From positions 1,776,001 through 1,840,000 of the forward strand of contig NC_083522.1 in NCBI RefSeq assembly GCF_032362555.1: 64,000 bases of DNA. The letters run 5' to 3'. The stretch is from Amyelois transitella. Lineage: Eukaryota; Arthropoda; Insecta; Lepidoptera; Pyralidae. This document shows positions 22,901 to 31,758 of the stretch, one piece after another. Under the pieces are notes generated by a model that saw nothing but the letters and a program-made list of their open reading frames with translations, was not told the DNA's origin and ran no database searches. The position numbers and the translations under genes were made by a program. Numbering within the stretch: the stretch's first letter is position 1; the number at the start of each line of letters is the position of its first letter.

Positions 22901-25900
22901 TGTCGTTCATCGCTCGAAAGAGATTAATGGCTTAAGTACATTGTAACCGATGACCAAAATAAACTAGGTGCTTAAGTTGAACAATACGTGTAAGGTTACT
23001 AAGAAGATACTTACTATGGAAAAAGATTGTACTGATAAATTTGCATGTTATCAAGAAGAGAAGACTGCATGCAATTAATATATGGGAATTTTATAATAAT
23101 GTAGTCTAAAAAGTTATCGGCTAAATGACTCAAAAATTTTAATGGTTTGAAGCAAGGGATTTTTGTATTTTTTTTGTAAAATGAATATATAATGAAATTA
23201 TTAGCAGAACGTTATTTCATTTCCATTCTTACTTTTTAATGCAATAATGATAGTCTGTTTCTTACTCAACTAATTTTCTTGAAACATCACTTTAATAAGT
23301 TCCTACCCATGGCCTATAGGTACCTAGTTATCAGTTTTAAGAAAAGGAAATTTATCCCGTGTGGTTTCCGGCACGTTAGAATAGTACCACTCCATATCTT
23401 TTCCATGCATGTCGTAAAAGATGACTAAGGGATTCCTCTCGTGGGCGATGGGCTGGCAACCTGTCACTATTTGAATCTCAATTTCATCATGAAACCATAC
23501 AGCTTAACGTCGCCTTTCAGTCATTTCGAGTCTGTTGGCTCTGTCTACCCCGCGGGCGATATGAACGTGACTTTATGTATGTAAGAAAAGGAAATAAGGT
23601 ACCTTTCATTTCTGATATCGAATCCCAAGATCTGATCACCAAGTCCTATATATGAAAAAAAGTTAGTAATTCCGATTCTGATGCTGATTAGTTTATAAAA
23701 AAGAACGATGAAACGATTTCTTTGATACATCAGGCGACGTGAAGCAAATAGCGGAGCCGGCTATAGTCGTGTTTGACTTGAAGACTGACGCCCTGATCAA
23801 CCGCTACCCCCTGGCTCCAGAAGTTCTCAGCGAGTCTTCTGTTCTGACCAGCATCGTGAGTTCTCCATACATTTTTTTTTCTTTGGTTACCCATACCTAT
23901 ATATGAAAGGTTATACAATTTGACAAATTGACAAAAACATAGACAAATATATACCTACCTACTTAAATAAATAAAATCCCGCGAGATGAACCGATAAAGG
24001 TGAAGACCGCGGGAAAACGTTGGAAGCAGGTTGCTTCAAATAGTGCCAAGAATAGAATAGAATATTTATATTTTATACAAGTGGGAATAATTGGACTATG
24101 TTCAGCAGTGAACTTCCTACGGCTGATATGATGATAATGTTAAATACTTATCAGTCGACAACGAGACTGTAGTAACTGAAAGCCAAATCTCTCGTCTCCA
24201 GGTGGTAGATATAGTACCAGCGGGCAAACCCGAAAAAGGCAAGGAAAAGGCTGAAGATGAGACCTATGCGTACATTCCCGATATGGGCTCCAACGCCATC
24301 ATAGTCTTCCGTCAGAGTACTGGCGAGACTTGGCGCGTGGAGAACCATTACTTTCACTTCGACCCCCACGCTGGGGCGTATAAAGTGGGGGGCGTGGACT
24401 TCTATTGGCGCGATGGAGTGTCGGCTTTAGCGCTGTTGCCGGCTAAAAAAGATGGGTGCGTGAAAGAAAAATAACTTCTTATGTGTAAAATTCTCGTGTC
24501 ACAATGTTCGTTCCCGTACTCCTTCGAAACGGCTTGACCGATTCTTGTGAAATTTTGTGAGCATATTGAGTAGGTTTGAGAGTCGGCCAACATGTTCTTT
24601 TCATACCCCTTAGTGATAAGGGTTGTCCGCCCTTAACATTTTTTTTTAACTAGAAATTACTTAAAAAAATATTTATAGCTTAACAGCTAGTTTACATATA
24701 TAGAATAAGTAACTAACATAATAAACTACTATCTACGAGTTTGATGAAGCGAAATATACATACAGTTATCGTGGCAGTCTCTCCCTAACCCTCTAGGAGT
24801 CATGAAAACAAGGGGACTATTAGCAGACTCAGATGTATTTATTGCAATGTCGCAAGTAGAAATGAAAGATGTTACATAAATATAAAGTACAAGTGACGTC
24901 CTCCAAGGGCACAGCAAACATTGGCCTAGATGCTATTTACTAAAATACATATTTAACACAGTGGTTTCACATATAGGTATGTAGTAAAATAGGAACATTT
25001 TTCATATACCTATCTAATTATAGATATATTTTATTTTAGTGCCGTGTGGTTCCCGGCACCAGTAAAAAAAAGAATAGGACCACTCCATCTCTCTACCATG
25101 GATGTCGTAAAAAACGACTAAGGGCTTACAAACTTGGGATTCTTTTTTAGGTGATTGGCTAGCAACCTGTCACTATTTGAAGCTCAATTCTATCATTAAG
25201 CTAAATAGCTGAGCGCGGCCTATCAGTCTTTTCAAGTCTGTTGGCTCTGTCTACCTCACAAGGGATATAGACGTGACCATACGTATGTATGTATGTAGAT
25301 ATTTCTTTTCAGCCAACGAGAGTTGCTCCTGTACCCGACTTCAAGCACCAGACAGTTCAGGATGTCCACAAAACTGTTGAGGGACAAGAATAGTACCAAG
25401 GAACAATTGTTCAATGCTGTTGAGGTGATTATAGTTATATGTTTTTATCGATATGCATAAAGGTTGAGGTTTCGTCATTTACTTAAAAATTCTATTGAAA
25501 GTTGTAGGTACGTATTTTTTTTTAGTTTTAAATGTAAGTAATTACATACATATGATCACGTCTATATCCCTAGCGGGGTAGACAGAGCCATCAGTCTTGA
25601 AAAGACTGATAGGCCACGGCTTAGTGACAGAATTGAGATTCAAATAGTGACAGGTTGCTAACCCATCGCCTGAAAGAGGAATCCCAAGTTTATAAGCCTA
25701 TCTCTTAGTCGCCTTTTACGACATCCGTGGGAAAGAGATGGGGTGGTCCTATTAATTTTAGTAATGGTGCCGGGAACCACACGGCACTATTATTATTTAG
25801 TAGTAACTATGTAGGTAGGTATATATAAATTTAAAAAAGAAGCGATTTTTTTTTAGTTTTTAGATTTGTTTATCATTTTCTCTTTCGTAATACATACATA

Positions 25901-27886
25901 CATACATACATAAAATCACGTCTCTTTCCCGGAGGCGTAGGCAGAGACTACCTCTTTCCACTTGCCATATACCGCTTTCGGAGTCATTTACCTAAACTCT
26001 CACTTACTCAGGTAATCGGCGACCGAGGAGCCAACACGCAGTCCACGGCCTGCGACTACGATCCCGTGAACGAAGTGTTGTTCTACACGCAGCTGAGCAA
26101 GAACGGCCTCGCTTGTTGGAACGTAAACAAGCCATTCGACGCCGCCAACACACCGCTTCTTGTTAGCGACTGCCAGATGCTGGAGTTCCCTAATGATGTT
26201 AAGGTATTGGAAATGATCGGCATTAGTGTAGATTAGGTACCTGCCTCATTTTTGTTTCAAGTGAACCGGATGCCGTGTGATTGACGGCACGAATAGAAAA
26301 AAGAATAGGACCACTTCATATATTTTCCATGGATGTCTTAAAAGGCGACTATGGAAAAGATATGAAGTGGTTGTTGCTTGTTGGAACATTAAAAAGCCAT
26401 TCGACGCCGCCAATACACCGCTTCTTGTTAGTGACTGTCAGATGCTGGAGTTAAAATTAAAACTAAACATGAAAATAAATGTCTGAAAAATAAATTATTT
26501 TTCTTTTATTTAAATATCAAGCAAAGTATAGAGTTGTCGAGATCGATCAGCTGAATGAATTGTGTCGTTGACCTCTGAATCTTACGTGTTGCTTTTCCGC
26601 CGGCCGGGGTGATATGACGTATTTAGGATCGTAGATTTTGATACTTTTATTTTTTTCGTACTTTCTGAAATATGAACCGATAATTTTCTTTTAACGTTTT
26701 TAAATATCCTTTAAATGAGTACACTTAAACAGTTAAATTTATGCAGTTGAATTAAAAGTCACCCTGTATACCTACATAGGTCGACCGAGAAGGCAATATT
26801 TGGATACTCAGTGACCGCCAATCTCGGTTCCTGTACGAATCTATGGACTTCCAGCAAGTAAACTTTCGTATCCTGTCCGCTCCCACCGCGACCATGGTTC
26901 AGGGCACGGCTTGCGAGAGGAAAACCGGTCTCATTGGCAAAATGAAAAGGAGGAAAACGAAATAGACGAGGGAGGTACGCCATTAGGTAACTTTCTTTGC
27001 ACCGTGTTGTGTATGTCAAATAAATTGATGAATTAAAACTATAAAAGATTTCAATAGAAGTTCGACCTCATAAATGTGTGGATGAAATACGTTTGAAAAT
27101 TCAAGTCTCACAAAAATAGCAGAATGTCAAAATCGCAAAATGTCTATACAAATGGTAAACAATAAATGTAAATAAATATGTAAAGTTTTAAAATGTAATT
27201 ATTCGGAAATTAACTCTCACTTGTAGGGCTAAATAGTAAGATTGGCAAAAAAATATATACTAAAATTTCTGTGCAACACTTGTACAATTTCTTTGACTTT
27301 ACACCACATTGTGTCGTTGAAATTTACTTTAATGGCAAACGAACCTCCCTAGCTTTGAAAATTTTTATTGTAACTAATAATTTTGCCCTACAAGTGAAAT
27401 AGTGAGAGAATTTATTTGCTTAAGTATAAATAAAAAAATGACTATGAATAAGTTTATACTGTAGCAGTATAAATCAGTAAAATGCACAGAAATACTCCTT
27501 CTGACTTGCTTGTTTCTATTAATTCTGCATTAGTGCATTTAGTAAAATGTACATGCAAACTTACTACACTATTTCTTATTTCTCCCTATGAAATTGTCAG
27601 CTTCGCACTAGTTTATAATGAATAATTTAAATACTTTCAGGTGGATCAAGAGGGCAACCTCTGGATTGTCAGCAACCGGCAGTCCCGTTTCATGTACAAA
27701 TCGTTGGACACCACTCAAGTCAACTTCAGAGTTCTATCGGCTCCCACGACGCTCCTCATTCAAGATACAGAGTGCGAAAAACCAGTTGATAGGCGAAAGC
27801 CTGATATGACACAAGCACAAGAGGCCCCCTTAAATGAGGAGGCCCCAGATATAACATATCAGAAAAATATGACCCAACCACTATGA
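19931..27886 (+). CDS. yellow / major royal jelly protein family, secreted, two alternative last exons
   Basis: Exons: 19931-20156, 20619-20822, 23734-23855, 24202-24455, 25313-25424, 26012-26203, then either 26780-26965 (431 aa) or 27641-27886 (451 aa). All introns are GT-AG and phases match. Residues 1-19 (MWKFLLTVCLLWSITMVSG) form a signal peptide. MRJP/yellow landmarks follow: FAWKTLDFAWES, PTGIARWKDKLFITIPRWKKG, YPNWDEG, FRVHVDEKDRLWVVDNG, PAIVVFDLKTD, YAYIPDMGSNAIIVF, VSALALLP, LFYTQLSKNGLACWN and the C-terminal EGNxWIxSxRQSRF. Some members convert dopachrome in melanin and cuticle tanning; others are secreted without known catalysis. The beta-propeller is complete in both forms. The exact orthologue (yellow-d, -f, -h or other) cannot be fixed without a tree, so no symbol is given. 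Confidence 0.9.
20477..20604. repeat. imperfect direct duplication just before yellow exon 2
   Basis: Two units both run ATATTTATATATTTAGA ... GAGGACGTAACCGG(G/A)ACAATG, CCAGGAGTGTA, AATTTTGTG. The second has a short insertion. It ends 14 bp before the exon 2 acceptor. Confidence 0.8.
21593..22027 (+). CDS. 144-aa single-exon ORF in yellow intron 2, gag-like N-terminus
   Basis: Uninterrupted ATG-to-TAA frame, MSTYKTLNKTALAALIKKRR to MNPQSSRFV, same strand as the host gene. The order basic LIKKRR, helix, LEVERRLKKFEKMYFEFQDVQIDIQ, then an acidic, EQY-like second half recalls the N-terminal coiled region of BEL/Pao gag polyproteins (LExRLxKxxxLWxEFxxIQxEIE pattern). This is recalled family similarity, not a search result. 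No capsid, zinc knuckle, protease, RT or LTR is seen around it. It could be a decayed gag piece that is open by chance, a domesticated gag fragment or a retrocopy. Confidence 0.45.
   Translation: MSTYKTLNKTALAALIKKRRLLLIEAEQIALYIRSRIGMSLMPMEKLEVERRLKKFEKMYFEFQDVQIDIQVTEHIVWLKTSLSDIEAGSVNDVLEVNNALLNRASCIGDDRETFDIEAQYVSVIAVARSILDAPMNPQSSRFV
23355..23583 (+). mobile_element. Rep-A copy in yellow intron 2
   Basis: CCCGTGTGGTTTCCGGCACG to GACTTTATGTATGTA; lies 150 bp before exon 3. Confidence 0.8.
25038..25300 (+). mobile_element. Rep-A copy adjoining yellow exon 5
   Basis: Full-length with a TATGTATGTATGTA tail. The tail ends 12 bp before the exon 5 acceptor, so the branch point and polypyrimidine tract of intron 4 are squeezed against it. 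Confidence 0.85.
25545..25790 (-). mobile_element. Rep-A copy (reverse)
   Basis: Mirror of the 25038 copy across exon 5: ACATATGATCACGTCTATAT through GTGCCGGGAACCACACGGCA. Exon 5 is flanked by an inverted Rep-A pair. Confidence 0.85.
25890..25985 (-). mobile_element. Rep-B 3' end (reverse)
   Basis: CATA tail, then TCACGTCTCTTTCCCGGAGG and GTAGGCAGAGACTACCTC. Confidence 0.75.
26272..26352 (+). mobile_element. Rep-A 5' fragment next to an exon 6 copy
   Basis: GCCGTGTGATTGACGGCACG to AAAAGGCGACTATGG; stops 24 bp before the partial exon copy. Confidence 0.7.
26376..26452 (+). pseudogene. partial copy of yellow exon 6
   Basis: 77 bp match the inside of exon 6 (26012-26203) from GCTTGTTGGAAC to GATGCTGGAGTT with about six differences. 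Three change NVNK to NIKK; the other three are synonymous. It lacks both splice sites of exon 6 and lies in the following intron. Confidence 0.85.
26780..26965 (+). CDS. yellow alternative last exon a
   Basis: Starts after CTACATAG, phase 0, and reads VDREGNIWILSDRQSRFLYE... LSAPTATMVQGTACE and ends with a basic KMKRRKTK and TAG. AATAAA lies at 27019-27024. The acceptor has a poor pyrimidine tract. It aligns over its first 44 residues with exon b, so the two are paralogous and compatible only as alternatives. Confidence 0.75.
   Translation, partial: VDREGNIWILSDRQSRFLYESMDFQQVNFRILSAPTATMVQGTACERKTGLIGKMKRRKTK
27641..27886 (+). CDS. yellow alternative last exon b
   Basis: Starts after the better acceptor ATACTTTCAG, phase 0, and reads VDQEGNLWIVSNRQSRFMYK... 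LSAPTTLLIQDTECE. It has a longer hydrophilic tail ending KNMTQPL and TGA. AATAAA is at 28106-28111. Confidence 0.85.
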   Translation: MDQEGNLWIVSNRQSRFMYKSLDTTQVNFRVLSAPTTLLIQDTECEKPVDRRKPDMTQAQEAPLNEEAPDITYQKNMTQPL

Positions 27887-29392
27887 TATTTTAGGCCATT
27901 TTCACGTTTGGGTACTGTCTGATGCAAAAGTTGCAGAACTTTTCGACTACTCTTTGGATACATCTTAATTCTCATACTCTATCCTTTAATTTCATGTCAT
28001 TTGAAACATAAGTAAGTGTTTTGAAACGAAAAAATGCAGTAATATTATATGATTCGCATTTCTATCAAAATCAATCATAAGTATTTGATTAAATTACGGT
28101 GATAAAATAAAAAGCGAATGAAATAATTTATATTTTTTTATTTAAATATACAACATGGTAATTAAAGTTATATTTTTATTTAGTCTATGTGATTGAATAT
28201 TAACACTAGTTTTGCACGTGCCTCCGTCGACGCTCGATAGATTTCGTTCACATTATTTTCTCAGTCTTTTCACTAATTACTTTCTCGTGAACCGATGAGG
28301 TTTACCGGGAACATAGAAAATGGGCATGACTTATAAACATGGTAAATATAAAGACAATTTATAAAATACAGCCATTAAATTTAACTCCCACCATTAGGTA
28401 TATTTATTCAATCTTATTTTGTAAATGCAATTCGCAAAACGAGATTATTAAAAATATTCATGACAAAAATAATTCGATATTATTAGTTCGATTATTGGAT
28501 GCTGAGATAGAGATAAAATATTTTGTAAAATTCTTGATGAGTACCTAAATGCTACTACAAAGTCAAATTATATTTTGACGTTAAGGTGACATAAGGAGCT
28601 TCGTTTAGGAATTATCGCGTTTTGACACTATAAAATAAGATTTATCTTTCTTATATGTCACAAATGTCTACAAGAAATGTGAACAATTTTATGGATGTCT
28701 TTATATGTTATAATATCAATTCTACAGAACCCGCTACAGTTTTGTATATACAATTATATAGATAATGACTTTATAACAAGTTGAGAATACTAGTTTAAGT
28801 TAATTGAGAAAATTTTCTAGCTACATATTAGTCTAGCTAGTAAACTTAATAACCAAAGCTTTTTGGCTATGAATAGGCAAACACATCATGAAATTATAAT
28901 TTCTGCCAACATTTTCACTACTGAATTTGTATGAACAACCTTTAAAATTCATACGAAAAGATTAGTGTCATATCAAATTGATGCCAATTATATTCATTTG
29001 TTGGTGCATGGAAAAGCAAAAATATCTATGTATGTATACAAATTGTATATGACATAAACCTGTGTTTTGTAAATTATTATTTACAATTAGTTTCTTCAAT
29101 ATTAAAATAATGTCCATTTTCTATATCCATACCTTATCATTCCCTATTCCTATGCGTGTACTAACCCAACTCAGAGAAGCGAAGCTTTTTATAAAATACA
29201 TTTCAATATTTACAATTTATTGCTTGACGTTCAATAGGCCATAAGACGTAAGATTCAAATTAGTTACAAAATTATAGTGCGCGTGGAAAGATTGGTAGGA
29301 ATGCTTTAATATTTTCTTTTATTTTTTTACATACATTGTTGTTTGTTTTTTATACAGATATGACTTTGTTCATTATCATTATAATACTTTTT

Positions 29393-29600
29393 AAGCGCGA
29401 TTGGTCCAACGTTATAAAAATGTCCGATTCGCAGTTGGTCCAATTCGATATAAAAATATATAATTATAGGTAGGTTTGTTAGGTTAGGTTAGGTATATTG
29501 TGAAAATAACATTAGCGAGGGAGCCACTCTATTTTTAGAGGTAACTAAAGTCTGTTTGGACCAATCGCGGCTTGGACAAATCGCGAATTGGACTAATCCG
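29393..29600. repeat. inverted cluster of GATTGGTCCAA-type motifs
   Basis: Left: GCGCGATTGGTCCAACG and GCAGTTGGTCCAATTCG. Right, opposite orientation: TTTGGACCAATCGCGG and GCGAATTGGACTAATCC. Between them are an AT-rich core and three GTTAG/TTAGG words. It may be an old foldback element. Confidence 0.5.
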
Positions 29601-30705
29601 CCTACACAAAAAGTTTTAGATTTTTGGGCACAATTCGTAGGGTATAGCCTTATATTAATATAGCTTATGTATTGAGTAAGAGTCTCACTCAATAAGCATT
29701 CGCTCAAAAACGTCATAGACGTTTAAAGTTATGCCAAATAGATTGTTGTTACTGTAAGAATTTTATAACACATTATGCATATGACGTCGTAAAACAATAA
29801 AGATGATGATAAAAAAGTAATAATAAATACCTATACCAAAATCTAAAAAAAATCATGATTCAAATAAATTCGTCATTATATAAAAGATCTATTATAATTC
29901 GTAAATCCACAATTATTGATCAACAGATAGACTCACCAATCTCATAAGCGCATAAAATTTTTATTACATATTGCGATGAAAAAGCAGATTTCACCGCTCA
30001 TAGACAAATTTCGTATTATTTTTCTCACTTATAAATGTTACTTAACCCCGCAGATATAAAATAGACTTTGAAGTAAAACACATATGCAGACAATAATAAA
30101 TTGTAAAACTGTATTCGCAAAATTATAAATGCGAATCGGAAAATAGTACATAACCAAGATTTCAAGAAGTAGAAACTTTCAAAATTAACATCATGATGTT
30201 TTGCACCAAATATTTTGACATAATACGTATTTGACTTTATACGTTTCAGTATTCTAACGATTTTCAAAATGAAAATAACTCCAATTTATCCGAAAAACAA
30301 CACACGGTGCATTTTCTGAATGCAAAAATTTCATTTATTTTAACACTGTAACCTAATTCTTCGGCAATAATAAAATCGGTCCGACAAATTTTCTAGCTAG
30401 TGTTAGTAAAAACATCCATTTGGAATTAGTGCTTTTTAAATGTAAGTCTGCCATCGCGCTATTTTCAAGTGTTTTACTAATTTATCAAATAAAAAAATAT
30501 ATTTAAATTAAAAAAATTAAAACTAAATTTTCAATGACTCATTTAATGATAAAAAAAGGCATGACATATATAAAACATATTTTTTTTAAAATAAAAAAAC
30601 GATTTGTCTGTTGGAGATATAATTATGAAAACAATATACGCAAGTGATGTTTGCTAACACATAATTTAAAATGCGTTTTAATCAACTGTCATTACAAAAA
30701 AAAAT

Positions 30706-30758
30706 AAGTTTCTCAAATGGTCACGATCATTTTAGGATCGTGACCATTTGAGAAACTT
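30706..30758. repeat. perfect 23-bp hairpin, 7-nt loop
   Basis: Left arm 30706-30728 begins AAGTTTCTCAAATGGTCAC; right arm 30736-30758 is its exact complement; loop ATTTTAG. The flanks are A-rich and T-rich. Confidence 0.9.
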
Positions 30759-31249
30759 CTTTTTGACCAAGACAAAAATAAACTTTGTCTTCTATCAACG
30801 TCTACGAACGCGTTCGATGTGTTTATAATAAAGGGGCTATTATATTCTACTATTTTTGGTTACCATCGCTAGGAGTCTGATCCTCAATCAAGAGTTTTGG
30901 TGTCCTGCGATGATGTGGATGAGAACGTTTTCATTTCAGAAAGGCAAAAGAAATAAGAAAATTGAAAGCAAAAATGATATATTATGAATATTAGATTCGC
31001 GCTTTTTTTGCGCTATAAATAGCTATCTAAGATCTGAGTTCAATAAAAGGTATATGAAAGTAAATGAAATGAGATCACTTTGCAGGGATCGCGGCAAATC
31101 GAATGATGATGGAAGATGTCGTCTCTGCCAAGCTGCTGGCGTGATTATGAAGATGTGTGATTAAACAAGGAAAAAAAACTAGACATGTTTTTTTTACTAC
31201 AGTAAGAAGACGAAAAAGACCGACGCATTCACTAATCATATACGACACA

Positions 31250-31271
31250 GTATATATATATATATATATAT
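31250..31271. repeat. (TA)n microsatellite
   Basis: Eleven TA units directly before a GC-richer stretch of unknown origin (31280-31480). Confidence 0.85.
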
Positions 31272-31499
31272 AATAAGAAAGTACCGCTGGGTTTACAGAC
31301 TTAAAATTTGCCGTGTAAGTTCTTTATGCGGTCTTGGGGTGCACTAAAAGAGGATGTCGCGAAATTCCCGCAGGAACGGGCACTATTGGGATTTTTCATT
31401 TTACGCGGGCGGTTAAGGGGGGGGTGTCCTAATGGAAATAAGGATTCAACAAAGGAGACAAGGTACCCAAGGCGTCTTAGGTTTATGCTCATAAACTTG

Positions 31500-31660
31500 G
31501 GATTCCTCTTGTTGGCGATGGGCTAGCAACTTATCACTATTTGAATCTCAATTCCATCATATAGTTGCTGTAGCTGAACGTGGCCTCTAAGAATGTTGGC
31601 TCTGTTCACCCCGCAAGGAATATTATGGACGTAACTATATATATATATATATACACCAAA
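31500..31660 (+). mobile_element. Rep-A 3' part
   Basis: From TTGGGATTCCTCTTG to GGACGTAACTATATATATA; its tail grades into a TA run. Confidence 0.7.
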
Positions 31661-31758
31661 CCTCTTGATCACAGAATCAGGTTCTCAACTATGGAAACCA
31701 AAATATAGCTGTCACTTCTATGTATACTGAGAGTCCAAATGTACAGTCACTTATCACA

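Larger units (their letters stand above)
20823..23733 (+). other. yellow intron 2 (2.9 kb)
   Basis: Houses the 144-aa ORF at 21593-22027 and a Rep-A copy near its 3' end. 21181-21338 is another open stretch (FCGGITFGEAPNQLLRRHQA) of unknown origin. The rest is AT-rich with no exon seen. Confidence 0.6.
27887..31758. other. AT-rich intergenic region between yellow and ORP9 (convergent)
   Basis: No gene supported. It contains the yellow poly(A) signal (28106), an inverted set of TTGGTCCAA motifs (29393-29600), a perfect hairpin (30706-30758), a Rep-B trace (31065-31150), a TA run (31250-31271) and a Rep-A fragment (31500-31660). The presumed 3' UTR of ORP9 is below 31759. Confidence 0.6.

Noticed and set aside
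26780..27886. Two separate yellow genes in tandem
   Set aside because: Only one set of exons 1-6 with one signal peptide is present; just the last exon and a piece of exon 6 are duplicated.
29466..29496. Three TTAGG units, the insect telomere repeat
   Set aside because: Only three units in an AGGTTAGG context common in lepidopteran DNA; too short for an interstitial telomere.
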